From positions 3,906,001-3,970,000 of the forward strand of contig NZ_CP117883.1 of assembly GCF_028736215.1 (NCBI RefSeq): a DNA stretch of 64,000 bases, written 5' to 3'. The stretch comes from Mucilaginibacter sp. KACC 22773. Its GTDB lineage: Bacteria > Bacteroidota > Bacteroidia > Sphingobacteriales > Sphingobacteriaceae. The position numbers and the translations under genes were made by a program. Shown one piece after another: positions 25,164 through 34,800 of this stretch. The number at the start of each line of letters is the position of its first letter. Position 1 is the stretch's first letter. The notes under the pieces were generated by a model. That model saw only the letters and a list, made by a program, of their open reading frames with translations. It had not been told where the DNA came from and did not search any database.

Positions 25164-25253
25164 CTGCCGGAGTACCGAACCTTTGCAGACGAGCAATTGA
25201 TCCTCTTACTTCGCCGGGGGGATGGAAATGCTTTTGCTGCGGTTTACGACTGA
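25164..25253 (+). pseudogene. N-terminal fragment of an ECF sigma factor
   Basis: The frame reads LPEYRTFADEQLILLLRRGD then GNAFAAVYD and ends in TGA. ELILLLRxGDxxAFxxVYD is the standard region-2 opening of Bacteroidetes ECF sigma factors, so this is a remnant cut off after about 30 residues. No ATG start is visible. The following nuclease-like gene begins immediately after, so the junction probably records a recombination or deletion. Confidence 0.6.
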
Positions 25254-25274
25254 AATTTTAAAACAGTATATAAT

Positions 25275-25857
25275 TTGGCTCCATTACTTTCTCAGCCGGT
25301 GCAACTCGTCGATAATAAATTAAAGGCCGCCCAAGATTTGATCTACGAACTGGAAAATTGTCCGGAAGGCATGTCCGGCTGGAAAGCCTACGAAGATATT
25401 TGTATAAAAATATTTAGTCACCTCTTTGTCCCTCCTTTAAATCCGCCCAAGATACAATTTAAACGCAAATCCGGGATAGATGTTAGGGACGCAATCTACC
25501 CAGACCGCGGTTTAGACGATAATTGGCGGTTTGTCAGAGAAGATTATGATGCCAAATATATTGTTGTTGAATTTAAAAACTATTCCAAGGATGGCAGCGC
25601 AATCGATAAATACACGGTTCTTCAAGTTGACGATTATCTTAAAAAAAAACATCGGAAGGTTTGGAATAATTTGTAGTAAAAAGCTTCCTGATTATAGCGC
25701 CTTAGAAAAGAGAAAAGATGTTTTTTCTGAAAGTGGCAAACTCATTCTTTTCTTAAATAATGATCATTTAAAAGACATGATACTGCGAAAATACAATGAA
25801 CTTGACCCATTTGATATCATTAATGACCTTATCGATGATTTCAACTTAAAATTTTGA
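25275..25857 (+). pseudogene. PD-(D/E)XK-like nuclease gene with frameshift at an A9 tract
   Basis: Frame one (TTG start at 25275) gives 133 residues ending at 25676. It includes GWKAYEDICIKIFSHLF, GIDVRDAIYPDRG and YIVVEFKNYSKDGS, the D...E-x-K pattern of restriction-endonuclease-like folds. Past the run of nine A (25641-25649) the +1 frame continues sensibly: NIGRFGIICSKKLPDYSALE through FDIINDLIDDFNLKF to 25857. Eight or eleven A would restore a single protein of about 193 aa. Options are a decayed gene, a sequencing error in the homopolymer, or programmed slippage on the A tract. The start codon is uncertain. Confidence 0.65.
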
Positions 25858-26268
25858 AAATTAATGTATCGAACAATCGACAATGCAAAGAAAGTTCCTG
25901 AGTAGGAAAAAATCATATCTCACTTAGGATAATCGGAGAACTTCGCGAAAAATCAGCTGGCTTGTCACATTTGGCCAATAGCCGCATTCCCTCCACAAAA
26001 TCAGTTGAAAATCTATCACTTTCGGCTCACATACCGAACATTTTCAGAACTATTTATTAAATGATTTAAGAAAGGAGGACTTTAAAGCAGTGCAATCAAA
26101 CCTTCTAAAAGCTTCTTCGAAATGAGGGAAACTAAGTCTACTTATAATTTATTAGCTCCAAAAAAATGTCTTAAAAAGCTTCCCGCTACCATTCCCTTAG
26201 TATGCTTCAGTGTCTAATTAAATTCACTAAAAGTTGCAAATCACTTTCAAAATGGTTTGTAAGTTGAA

Positions 26269-26334
26269 CCGCTTGGAGTACTTGAAAATGAGGCGATTAG
26301 ATAAAAGACACTAATCGCCTCATTTCGTTTCAAG
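26269..26334. repeat. att-like word and long hairpin
   Basis: ccgcttggagtacttga (26269-26285) is similar to ccgctctgagtactga at the 3' end of tRNA-Leu (13 of 15 positions with one inserted base). It runs into a hairpin: cttgaaa plus atgaggcgattag pair with ctaatcgcctcat and tttcaag (13 and 7 pairs with a small bulge, loop about ten bases). This could be the far end of the island or a terminator of a lost gene. Confidence 0.4.
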
Positions 26335-26476
26335 ACAACAATAGGACAACATTTTATGGGATCAATGAATTATTGTTAAACATCTAACAATTTGATTGTC
26401 AGATATTTACTTTCTTTTTTTAACTAAGATATTTTTTCTATCAGGCTTTTCTTGTATTCAGGCAATATCCTGTTAA

Positions 26477-26596
26477 TTAGTTATTTGAATTGTTTTTCAG
26501 GTGTTCTAATCCCTTTTGGGGATCTGTTTCAAATACTCTTTAAATTTCCGGGACTAAATCTTTATCATTTATATCCCGATCACCTGTTTTCCCACC
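26477..26596 (-). pseudogene. decayed fragment resembling an ECF sigma factor N terminus
   Basis: On the minus strand the frame reads ...DKDLVPEI, stop, RVFETDPQKGLEHLKNNSNN, stop. FExDPxKGLExL is typical of the start of one Bacteroidetes ECF sigma subgroup, so this looks like a short relic with an internal stop. The assignment rests on about 25 residues and is tentative. It lies just downstream of the GH30 gene on the same strand. Confidence 0.3.
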
Positions 26597-26698
26597 CTGA
26601 TGGATTTGAATGCGATAATGCTTTTTGAACTCAATATTTCAATACAGAAAATCACGAAGTATATGAGATTATAGTAAAGTTCCGGGAAAAGCTTTGAT

Positions 26699-28165
26699 TT
26701 ATTCAATAACAATTGTTTGAATGCTATGCGCCGCTACAGCATGCCCCATCCAGACCCCATTTGACCAAATATGGTAACGGAGATTATTGTCGCTTCTATT
26801 GAGTACAATTACTGCAATTTTGCCATCACTGTTTATAAAAGCTGTGGTTTGCAGCGCATTGCGGTTACTGGAAGCGGCTACACGTTTAGCTCCCGGGCGT
26901 ATGAATTTTGAAAACTGGCCAATGTACCAATATTCGTCCCTGATAGTTATATTCCCTGTCTGCGTATTTCCCATGATCGGGGCATAGCTAACATTCCCTA
27001 CATGGCTTGGTCCGCCATTTTGGTCAAGTAGCGCGTTCCAGTCACACCAGGCCCGTATTCCGCTGTTTAAATCATGCAGAATATTGTCAGCATATAGTTC
27101 GCCAAGGGCCCACCTATTGCTTTCATAATAACCGGTTTTACCCATGCTACCTTCGGTAAAAAGCAGGTTTAAGTTCGGAAAAGCCGCATTCACTTGTGAT
27201 ACATTGTCAAACATCGGAGGATCGTTTGTCCAGGTCTCATACCAATGCAAACCGGCGCCCCAAACGTATTTTGCTGCTTGCGGATCATTTAAAATGGTGC
27301 TTGCATATTGAAATAAAAGGTCCCGATTCTGGTCCCACACAATTATCTTCTTATCGGCAAGATTGTTTTTTGTAAGATCAGGCCCTAAATGATTTTTTAC
27401 AAAGTCTCTCTCATCCTCGGCACTGAAATAGCAGGACTCCCAGGGAGCCTTATTCATTGGTTCATTCTGAACGGTAACTCCCCACACAGGAACGCCGGCA
27501 GCATAATATTGCTGTATAAATTTCACAAAGTAATTTGCCCATATTGGATAAAATTCCTTCTTTAAGATACCGCCATGCAGCATATCATTATTGTCTTTCA
27601 TCCAAGCCGGCGGGCTCCAGGGGCTTGCAAGTAACGTAAGACCACCGTTCAGTTTATCGTTTACTTTTTTTATTAGCGGGATCTTATATTGCAGATCGTG
27701 ACCTATGGAAAATGATTGAAGTGAAACATCATTATCATTCACATAAGTATAGGATCCGCTTGAAAAATCACAACTATTTATGTTTGTCCGTGCAAAAGTA
27801 TAACCGATTCCATTTTGCGAATCATAATAAGCATTAAGAATGGAATCCTGCGCGGTTTTAGGCAATTTGAAAAATGTCTCTGCAGCGGCATCGGTAAGGG
27901 CACCGCCAAAACCAATAATGCTTTGAAATTGGCGGGAAGGATCTATAAAAATACATTCTTCCACTTCGAGTGGCTGCGGATGCGATTCAAAACCAAGTAT
28001 TGCCGTTTGCGTTATCCTTTCATCAGTTTCTTTTGTAGTTGAATAAACAACTGCTTTTGAATTCCGGTTGATCTTTGCATCAATATTTCTTTCTTTGACG
28101 CTTTCTTGTGCCTGCGATTTCGTCAATAGCACTGTGAAAAATAATAACAAAATTTTAGAACGCAT
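26699..28165 (-). CDS. family 30 glycoside hydrolase
   Basis: A signal peptide (ILLLFFTVLLTKSQAQ) sends the 488 aa enzyme to the periplasm or surface. The GH30 (beta/alpha)8 barrel carries the acid/base Glu235 in TVQNEPMN and the nucleophile Glu338 in LLFTEGSMG; IIGFGGALTDAAAETF is the family's N-terminal hallmark and the C terminus adds the small beta domain. GH30 enzymes of this type act as beta-glucosylceramidase-like or endo-beta-1,6-glucanases. In a SusCD locus the second is more likely, by analogy with beta-1,6-glucan loci in Bacteroides (inference). It is the last gene of the locus that begins at 37366. Confidence 0.92.
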   Translation of the reverse strand: MRSKILLLFFTVLLTKSQAQESVKERNIDAKINRNSKAVVYSTTKETDERITQTAILGFESHPQPLEVEECIFIDPSRQFQSIIGFGGALTDAAAETFFKLPKTAQDSILNAYYDSQNGIGYTFARTNINSCDFSSGSYTYVNDNDVSLQSFSIGHDLQYKIPLIKKVNDKLNGGLTLLASPWSPPAWMKDNNDMLHGGILKKEFYPIWANYFVKFIQQYYAAGVPVWGVTVQNEPMNKAPWESCYFSAEDERDFVKNHLGPDLTKNNLADKKIIVWDQNRDLLFQYASTILNDPQAAKYVWGAGLHWYETWTNDPPMFDNVSQVNAAFPNLNLLFTEGSMGKTGYYESNRWALGELYADNILHDLNSGIRAWCDWNALLDQNGGPSHVGNVSYAPIMGNTQTGNITIRDEYWYIGQFSKFIRPGAKRVAASSNRNALQTTAFINSDGKIAVIVLNRSDNNLRYHIWSNGVWMGHAVAAHSIQTIVIE

Positions 28166-28321
28166 TTTAATTTGTATTTATCAGGTCGATATATTATTTA
28201 TAAAATAAAAGGCTATCAGGGACTATTATACCCTGACTATGTGTGTTTTTTGCCGAAGGCCCCGTATGAGAGAAAACGCTTTTATATTTCGGGTCTCAAT
28301 ATTTCAGGACAGAAAATTTAG

Positions 28322-28358
28322 AATTATAAAACCGGCTGGCATTAAATTCCAGCCGGTT
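28322..28358 (-). terminator. terminator between lipoprotein and GH30 genes
   Basis: On the minus strand AACCGGCTGG and CCAGCCGGTT pair perfectly over ten bases (loop nine) and are followed by TTATAATT. It comes 46 bases after the lipoprotein stop codon, so the GH30 gene may be transcribed less than the genes before it or from its own promoter in the 28166-28320 gap. Confidence 0.65.
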
Positions 28359-28403
28359 CTTCAGTTCAGGTAATAATAAATTTTGATAGGATGGGTTATA
28401 CTA

Positions 28404-29387
28404 CTATTTGATAGCTCGTATTTGAACATTATCAACCGAGATACCTGTAGTTCCCAGGTTCCCGCCGCCGCTTTTTATCAGTAAGTATACAGTTCCTGTT
28501 GTGGCGAATTGAACTACACCTTTTCCTACGCCGGTACAAGAAATGTCAGTCAGGAGCCCATTGAAAGGCGAATTTCCGCAACCATCCCAGGTGTTTAAAG
28601 ATAAACGTATGCCACCATCATTGTAGTCCACGCCTTGTTGGGGCTCTGCTTTACCTAAGTATACTTCAAACCAAACGTCAGTAGCCCCGCTACCTGCAAC
28701 ATTCATATCGATCTGGTATTTTTGGTTAGCTTGTACCTGTATAGCCTGGAATATTGCCGCCTGGCCCCAACTGCCGCCGGAGAATAGCGCTGTACCATTT
28801 ACAAAACTAAGCGTAACACCAGCTGTTATGTTCGATACCGTCCACTTGCTTTCGTCCCCTGAGTTAAAGCGCCCCCCTTGCACCAGATTAGGCGGCAGGC
28901 TGTTCTTTGAAGGGGTGACTTTTATTGTGACGATGTTCGATTGCGCCGTTTTCCCATTTGAAGGTATAATACCCTTTACCTGTGCGCTTAAATCGGCAGT
29001 TACCCCTATTGCCAGGCCAAGACTATCAATCAGTATTGAGTTTAATTCGCTCTCGGTGAAATCTTTCATAACCGTATTCTGCGTTATAGCTACTGAATCT
29101 GTTTTGTTGCCCGCAGTAAGGATAAGCGTATACTTGATCAATGAATTGGGATCTGTGGCCAATGAAAAGGTTACAGCTTCGTTGCTGCCGCTATCTGCAT
29201 CAAACACTACCGCGCTTTTTGAGGCGGAAAGAACACCGGTTTCAAACGGAAAAGGTTTAGGTGCCGACAGGTTTTTACTGCATGAAGCTAAAAAAAACAA
29301 AGAGGCCGGTATGGAAATAGAAATCATATAAAAGAGCATTACCATAGCCTTTCTGGCACTCGTGGTCAATGTGCTTAATTTTTTCAT
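28404..29387 (-). CDS. surface lipoprotein: SusE-like domain plus jelly-roll carbohydrate-binding domain
   Basis: A lipoprotein signal with lipobox LASC is followed by a SusE-like N-terminal domain (about residues 45-165, with VMKDFTESELNSILID and NIVTIKVTPS). A jelly-roll domain follows (about 170-327, from LVQGGRFNSGDESKWTVSN to ISVDNVQIRAIK), resembling the CBM4/9/16/22 type. It probably binds the polysaccharide on the cell surface for the SusCD pair. Its signal peptide and C-terminal 155 residues are closely related to the next upstream gene, so the two arose by tandem duplication; the SusE-like domain is present only here. Confidence 0.8.
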   Translation of the reverse strand: MKKLSTLTTSARKAMVMLFYMISISIPASLFFLASCSKNLSAPKPFPFETGVLSASKSAVVFDADSGSNEAVTFSLATDPNSLIKYTLILTAGNKTDSVAITQNTVMKDFTESELNSILIDSLGLAIGVTADLSAQVKGIIPSNGKTAQSNIVTIKVTPSKNSLPPNLVQGGRFNSGDESKWTVSNITAGVTLSFVNGTALFSGGSWGQAAIFQAIQVQANQKYQIDMNVAGSGATDVWFEVYLGKAEPQQGVDYNDGGIRLSLNTWDGCGNSPFNGLLTDISCTGVGKGVVQFATTGTVYLLIKSGGGNLGTTGISVDNVQIRAIK

Positions 29388-29455
29388 TATATTATAGTTT
29401 AATAATTGTTAATAAAATTAATTGTACCCTTGATTTACTCAGAGTAGTCAGGCTA

Positions 29456-30127
29456 CTATTGTATAGCTCGCAATTCAACGTTAGCAAGAGAGATACCCGT
29501 AGTTCCGAGGTCTCCGCCGCCGCTTTTGATCAGTAAGTATACGGTTCCCGATGTGGAAAATTGAATTACACCTCTTGCTGCTCCCTCACAGGATAGTTGA
29601 GTTAAAGGTGCATTGAAAGGCGTCTTTCCGCAGCCGTTCCATGTATTTAAAGCTAAACGTTTACCTCCATCATTGTAATCCTGTCCTATCTGAGGCTCGG
29701 CTTTACCTACATATACTTCAAACCACATGTCAGTACCGCCGTGACCGGATACCCGCATATTTATCTGGTACTTTTGGTGGGCTTCTACCTGTATAGCCTG
29801 GTATATTGCCGCCTGGCCCCCATTGCCCCCCCTATACAAGGCTCTGCCACCACCAAACCTAACCGTAACACCGGGTGTTATATTTGATATAGTCCACTTG
29901 TTGTAATCACCCCGTTCGAAGTTCCCTCCCTGCACCAAATTAGGCTTTTGCGAAGAGCTAACTTGCGTATTTGTATTTGATCCGGCCTTTTTTCCATTTG
30001 AAGGAGCAAGGGCTTTACAGGAGGTTAAAAAAAGTAAAGTAGCTGGTATAGAAAAAGTAACTATATAAAGGAGCATCACAGACATGGGTTTTCTGAAGCT
30101 CATGGTTAATGTGCTTAATTTTTTCAT
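29456..30127 (-). CDS. surface lipoprotein with jelly-roll carbohydrate-binding domain
   Basis: 223 aa: lipoprotein signal (MKKLSTLTMSFRKPM..., lipobox LTSC), a short Ser/Asn-rich linker, then one jelly-roll domain (about residues 68-223: LVQGGNFERGDYNKW to ISLANVELRAIQ). WFEVYVGKAEPQ and YLLIKSGGGDLGTTGIS are shared almost word for word with the downstream paralogue. The missing SusE-like domain makes this the shorter member. A glycan-binding role on the surface is likely by position, after SusD with a 32-base gap. Confidence 0.78.
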   Translation of the reverse strand: MKKLSTLTMSFRKPMSVMLLYIVTFSIPATLLFLTSCKALAPSNGKKAGSNTNTQVSSSQKPNLVQGGNFERGDYNKWTISNITPGVTVRFGGGRALYRGGNGGQAAIYQAIQVEAHQKYQINMRVSGHGGTDMWFEVYVGKAEPQIGQDYNDGGKRLALNTWNGCGKTPFNAPLTQLSCEGAARGVIQFSTSGTVYLLIKSGGGDLGTTGISLANVELRAIQ

Positions 30128-30159
30128 TGTATTTAATGATTGGATATTGTTAAATAAAA

Positions 30160-31869
30160 TTAATAGCCTGGATTCTGCTTCATCTGCGGAGATACACTCA
30201 TTACTACCTGGCCGATTGGATAAATCCTGGTGTGATCATCACCGTCGGGCCTTTTATCCCACCAGGTTCCGGTATTAAACACACCCCAGCGTATCATATC
30301 AGTACGACGCCTGCCTTCTACCAAAAATTCCCGTCCCCATTCATCCAGCATTTCCTGATCGGTGAGCTGGCTGCCATTTGTATTATATAAACTTGGTGAG
30401 CCGACAGGATAATTACGCTTACGAACAGCGTTTAACAGGGTCCCGGCGCCAGCTTTATCCCCAGCCCGATATTTACATTCCGCTAAAGAATAGTATATTT
30501 CGGCCAACCGTATTTCAACAAAAGATGATGCAATAGTATTTGGATCGCCTGTCGGGTAAATGGGATATTTCGCCGGCCAGATTCCTGAGTTATCATCAGC
30601 GTGATTCATGCCTGATTCCTTATCGGCCAATACTTGTCCCGGTGGCAAATCTCTGAACCAGCCCACCTGATCACGGGCAAAAATGGTATATCCCCTGTTG
30701 CTTTTCACCAACTTAGCAGAGTCGCTGTAATAAGGCAAATAGCCATACAAAAACATTCCCTGGCGTTTACTGTTGCCCAGGTTTTTATATTTTTTTAAGC
30801 GAAAATCATCAGGATATTTTTGAAATTTCACAAAAGGCTTACCCAGGTTAAATGAGTATTCCACACTGTCAATATCCCTTCCTGGTTGTAATGCAAACCT
30901 GGTATTCATATTTCCCCAATTGGTAAATCCAAAAAGATTATATGCCTGGTGCGGGGCCATAAACCAGTACATCTCGGTAGAATAGTGATAGTGGGTATTT
31001 GCAAATGTAGAAGGAAAGCCAAAAATAACTTCGGGACTCTGCGCATTGTTATAATCAAACGGCGCATCCCATCTGCTCTCTAAGGAATAATTACCGTACT
31101 TTCCGGCAATAATATCCTGACAAAGCGTGGCGCATTCTGTAAATTTATCCTGGCCTATGTAAACTTTGGCATTTAAATACAGCCGTACCAATAATGAAGC
31201 TGCTGCACCTTTTGTTAAACGACCGATTCCGTTAGTGCCTAAAGATTGGCTGGTTGGCAGATCCGGCATGGATTCCAAAAGTTCCTTTTCAATAAAATTG
31301 AATGTTTCCTGAGGTGTAGACTGCGCAGGCATAGTGGTTTCGCCTTTTACTGCCGTGACAATAGGAATATTACGGTATAAATCAAGTGCCCGTAAATTAA
31401 ACCAAGCCCTCAACGTCCTTAATTCTGCAATGAAGTCGGCTTTCTCAGCTTGTGTCATGTTGAACTTTATGGGATCTATCGCTTCAATATCCTGCAATGA
31501 GTTGGTTGCCATACTCACTCCGGCAAACAAGCCGTTCCACATATCGGTTGTGAAAGAATCCTGCGTATTCCAGGTATGATAGTGTATGCGTTGGTATATC
31601 CCTCCATCAAACCAGTCACCATCCCTGTTAGGTGTCATCAACTCATCGGTAGATAATTCCTGCCCGTAAAACAATCCTCCCCCCTGCACCGACCAATAAC
31701 CATGATCGAAGGCCCGCAAAAAGTCTCTGATAACATCATCTTTTGTTTGCAAAAAATTTGATGATGTAATGCGGTCATACAAGTTTTCATTAAGCTTGGT
31801 ACAACCAAAGGAAAATAGAATAAAACAGCTAATTGCTATTTTTACCCTGTATTTATGAATTAGTGTCAT
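30160..31869 (-). CDS. SusD/RagB family outer-membrane lipoprotein
   Basis: A 569 aa SusD homologue: lipobox FSFGC, the SusD N-terminal NENLYDRITSSNFLQT, a helical TPR-like core, and the C-terminal AEIYYSLAECKYRAGDKAGA, WGREFLVEGRRRTDMIRWG and YPIGQ..., ending KQNPGY. SusD caps the SusC transporter and captures the glycan. It is 17 bases downstream of its SusC partner, the typical arrangement. The glycan cannot be read from SusD itself. Confidence 0.94.
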   Translation of the reverse strand: MTLIHKYRVKIAISCFILFSFGCTKLNENLYDRITSSNFLQTKDDVIRDFLRAFDHGYWSVQGGGLFYGQELSTDELMTPNRDGDWFDGGIYQRIHYHTWNTQDSFTTDMWNGLFAGVSMATNSLQDIEAIDPIKFNMTQAEKADFIAELRTLRAWFNLRALDLYRNIPIVTAVKGETTMPAQSTPQETFNFIEKELLESMPDLPTSQSLGTNGIGRLTKGAAASLLVRLYLNAKVYIGQDKFTECATLCQDIIAGKYGNYSLESRWDAPFDYNNAQSPEVIFGFPSTFANTHYHYSTEMYWFMAPHQAYNLFGFTNWGNMNTRFALQPGRDIDSVEYSFNLGKPFVKFQKYPDDFRLKKYKNLGNSKRQGMFLYGYLPYYSDSAKLVKSNRGYTIFARDQVGWFRDLPPGQVLADKESGMNHADDNSGIWPAKYPIYPTGDPNTIASSFVEIRLAEIYYSLAECKYRAGDKAGAGTLLNAVRKRNYPVGSPSLYNTNGSQLTDQEMLDEWGREFLVEGRRRTDMIRWGVFNTGTWWDKRPDGDDHTRIYPIGQVVMSVSPQMKQNPGY

Positions 31870-31886
31870 TTTTTCAGATTTGGTTT

Positions 31887-34800
31887 TTAGAATTTAAGTT
31901 GGACCCCGGCAATAAGTTGTAGTGTAGACGGGTAATACGATAAGGAGGAGTTGATACCTGGTGTAAGTCCGTTTACATCGATTGATTCTGGGTCGCCTCC
32001 GGTATATTTAGTAAATGTATACAGGTTTCTGCCTGTGAAATAGATTCTCAGGCCATCAATGTGTTTGATATGGGGCTTGAGATTATACCCCAAAGTAACA
32101 TTGTCAATCTTGACAAAATCTCCTTTTTCCAAAAAGTAATCCGATAAGGTTGAATAAGTCTCGGGATTAGTAAGGGCAGCATATTTGCCACCATCATATG
32201 CTGAGGCCAATACATTGGAACCGTTCTGCGTAACCGGAGTGCCGGCATAAAAAGCCTTTGTGTTAAACAGCTTATAGCCAAAAGACCCTCTTAAAAACAC
32301 GCTTAAATCGAGATTTTTATAGGTAAAGGTATTCCCCATACTTGCAGTTATTTTAGGCAAGCCGGTGCCAACAAATTGCTTGTCTGCAATTGTTGCCGTA
32401 TTTCCTGGAATGATTTTTCCGTCTTTATTATAAACCATTAATCTTCCGGTAGCATCAATACCTGCAGAACGCAGCATGTAGAAACTGCCTATACTTTTTC
32501 CTTCCTGCAAACGCTGGGCAGAACCGGGCGAGCCGGGAGATGGCATGTAAACCATATCTATATAACTTTGCCCGTGGTAGATATTATTTGAAAAGGAATC
32601 GAATTTGTTTTTATTACTTGCGCCTGCAAAAGAAACATTCCATACGAAATTTTTATCTCTGACAGGCGTACCTTTCAGCTGAATTTCCAATCCAGAATTT
32701 GACATACTCCCCACATTGGCAAAGGTGGTTCCCTGTATATTCGGCGGAGTTTGGACAAAATAATAACCTAACAAATCATTAGTTTTTCGGATATAATAGT
32801 TCAAACTACCCGATATTTTACTGTTGAATAACTCAAAATCTAACCCGACATTAAAATTGTGTGCTGTTTCCCATTTTAACTTATAATTTGTATTCTGACT
32901 TGGGCCCCATACCTGGTATTGAATACCGTTATATGAAGCGTGCCCATAACCCGAGTAAGTATCTAATGAAAGGTAACTGGCAAAGTCCTGGTTACCGGTC
33001 ACGCCATAATCAGCACGAACTTTTAATTCATTAAGCCATGATAGAACAGGGAAAAATTGCTCATTTGAGATTATCCAGCCAACCGAGCCTGCAGGGAAAT
33101 TGCCCCATTTATTATCGAATCCAAACTTTGATGATCCCTCATGGCGAAGGCTTGCCGAAAGGTAGATCCTCTTGTCGAAATCATAATTTAATCGTCCAAA
33201 AAAAGCAATTAACGTTGCGTCATTTTTATAAGAGCCAAGACTCGTTGAACCGCTTGCATTAACCGGGTAATTGGAAACACCTGATCCAAGGTTGTTATAG
33301 GTTAATACATCCGATGGAAAATTTTGGTTAGAGGCGCTTAGCCCGGAGTTAACGGAATAAAAGTAAGAATATCCGCCAAGCAGCTTGAATGAATGCTTTT
33401 TAACATTTAATGAGTAATTGGCAATCCATTCAAGGCTTCTCTGATCGCTTTCATTGTAGGCCCTGCTTCCGACATTTTGGCCTGAATTTCCGTAAACAGC
33501 GGCCGTATTATAAGATGGCAGAAAGTAAAAGTTAAAGAAATCATATGTTTGCTGGCCCACAGTAACCTGCGTATACAGATTTTTTGATGCATTCAGTTTA
33601 AACGATGTGCTCCAATCCAAATATTTGCCTTCCCCGCCGCTTAATACCGTTTTCAATTCTTCTACTGAATTGTATGATCCGGGAAACCCTGTATTGATAT
33701 AATAATATCTGGAAGAATTGGCCGTATCCTTAATAGGAATTGTTGGGTTCAATGTCAGTCCCTGACTAAAAGCACTATAGCTTGCATTGTTATAGTTAAG
33801 ACGCCTTGGTGCAACATTTGCAGATATTGAATACAATCCATCGGCTGAAGTATGGTTTAAGTTAATTCTGGCGCCGTATTCTTTTTTTGTCGAACGCAGG
33901 TCAAGCCCATCGGCATTCCGGTAATCAAAAGATACATTGTAGTTATTTCTTCCGCTGGTTCCTGAAAACTGTAAAGTATGTTTTTGCTGATAGCCAAAGT
34001 CCCGTCTTACGGCACGAACCCAATCTGTATTACCGCCATAGTCAACTCCTCTGTTGTGTTCTAAAAATTGATCGCGCGTCAGCACTTTGATTTCGTTGGT
34101 AGGTATATCGGCGCTGAAATAGCCATCATATAAAGCCTTAGACTGACTGGTGCCTTTTTTTGTAGTAATAATGATGACGCCATTACTACCACGGGTTCCA
34201 TAAATAGCAGACGCGGCTCCTCCCTTAAGCACGTCAATTGATTCAATGTCATTTTGGTTCAGATTATCAATGTTGCCTCCGGGAATACCGTTGATTACAT
34301 ATAAGGGCCCCGTTCCGGCACTGCGCGAAGAAACGCCGCGAAGCTGAACACTTGGGCCTGAATTAGGATCAGCCGGTGCTGTATTGGTGATACTTAAACC
34401 TGCCACCTTTCCCTGGATGGAATTCAGCACGCCATTGCCGGCAACTAAATTCAAATCTTTAGAAGAAAGGTGGGTTATAGCACTGGTAACCTCTTTTTTA
34501 TCTAACGTTCCGTAACCAACTGCTACCACCACTACATCATCCAGGGAAGCATTCATTTGCTGAAGTTTGATAACAAGCCTTGAGTTTTTATCAGCAGGAG
34601 AAGCTATGACCGCCTGGGTTATTTTATATTCTGTACGCAGGTATCCAATAAAACTTATTACTAATACGTCCCCCTCAGAGGCATTAATTGAGAACATGCC
34701 GTTGGTATCGGTAGCTACGGTGGTATTGGTGTTTTTATTTGTGACATTTGCACCGGAGAGCGGCTTTCCGCTTTCATCTGTTACGGTCCCACTTATTTTG

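Larger units (their letters stand above)
20490..26334. mobile_element. candidate decayed integrative island beside tRNA-Leu
   Basis: The region starts right after the tRNA-Leu terminator. It holds a broken serine recombinase with a small partner ORF, unrecognised cargo genes, a frameshifted nuclease-like gene and sigma-factor fragments; core genes resume with the GH30 gene. The right edge is uncertain: ccgcttggagtacttga at 26269-26285 resembles ccgctctgagtactga at the tRNA-Leu end (20432-20447) and is followed by a long hairpin. No conjugation or phage structural genes are visible. Confidence 0.45.
25858..26698. other. gene-poor degenerate stretch at the island's right side
   Basis: About 840 AT-rich bases without an intact gene. 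It holds the att-like word and hairpin at 26269-26334 and a decayed sigma-factor fragment at 26477-26596 on the minus strand. On the minus strand near 25920-26040 a short open stretch (MRLLAKCDKPADFSRSSP...) looks like the relic of a protein but I cannot name it. Frames are broken throughout, as expected for old insertion scars. Confidence 0.6.
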
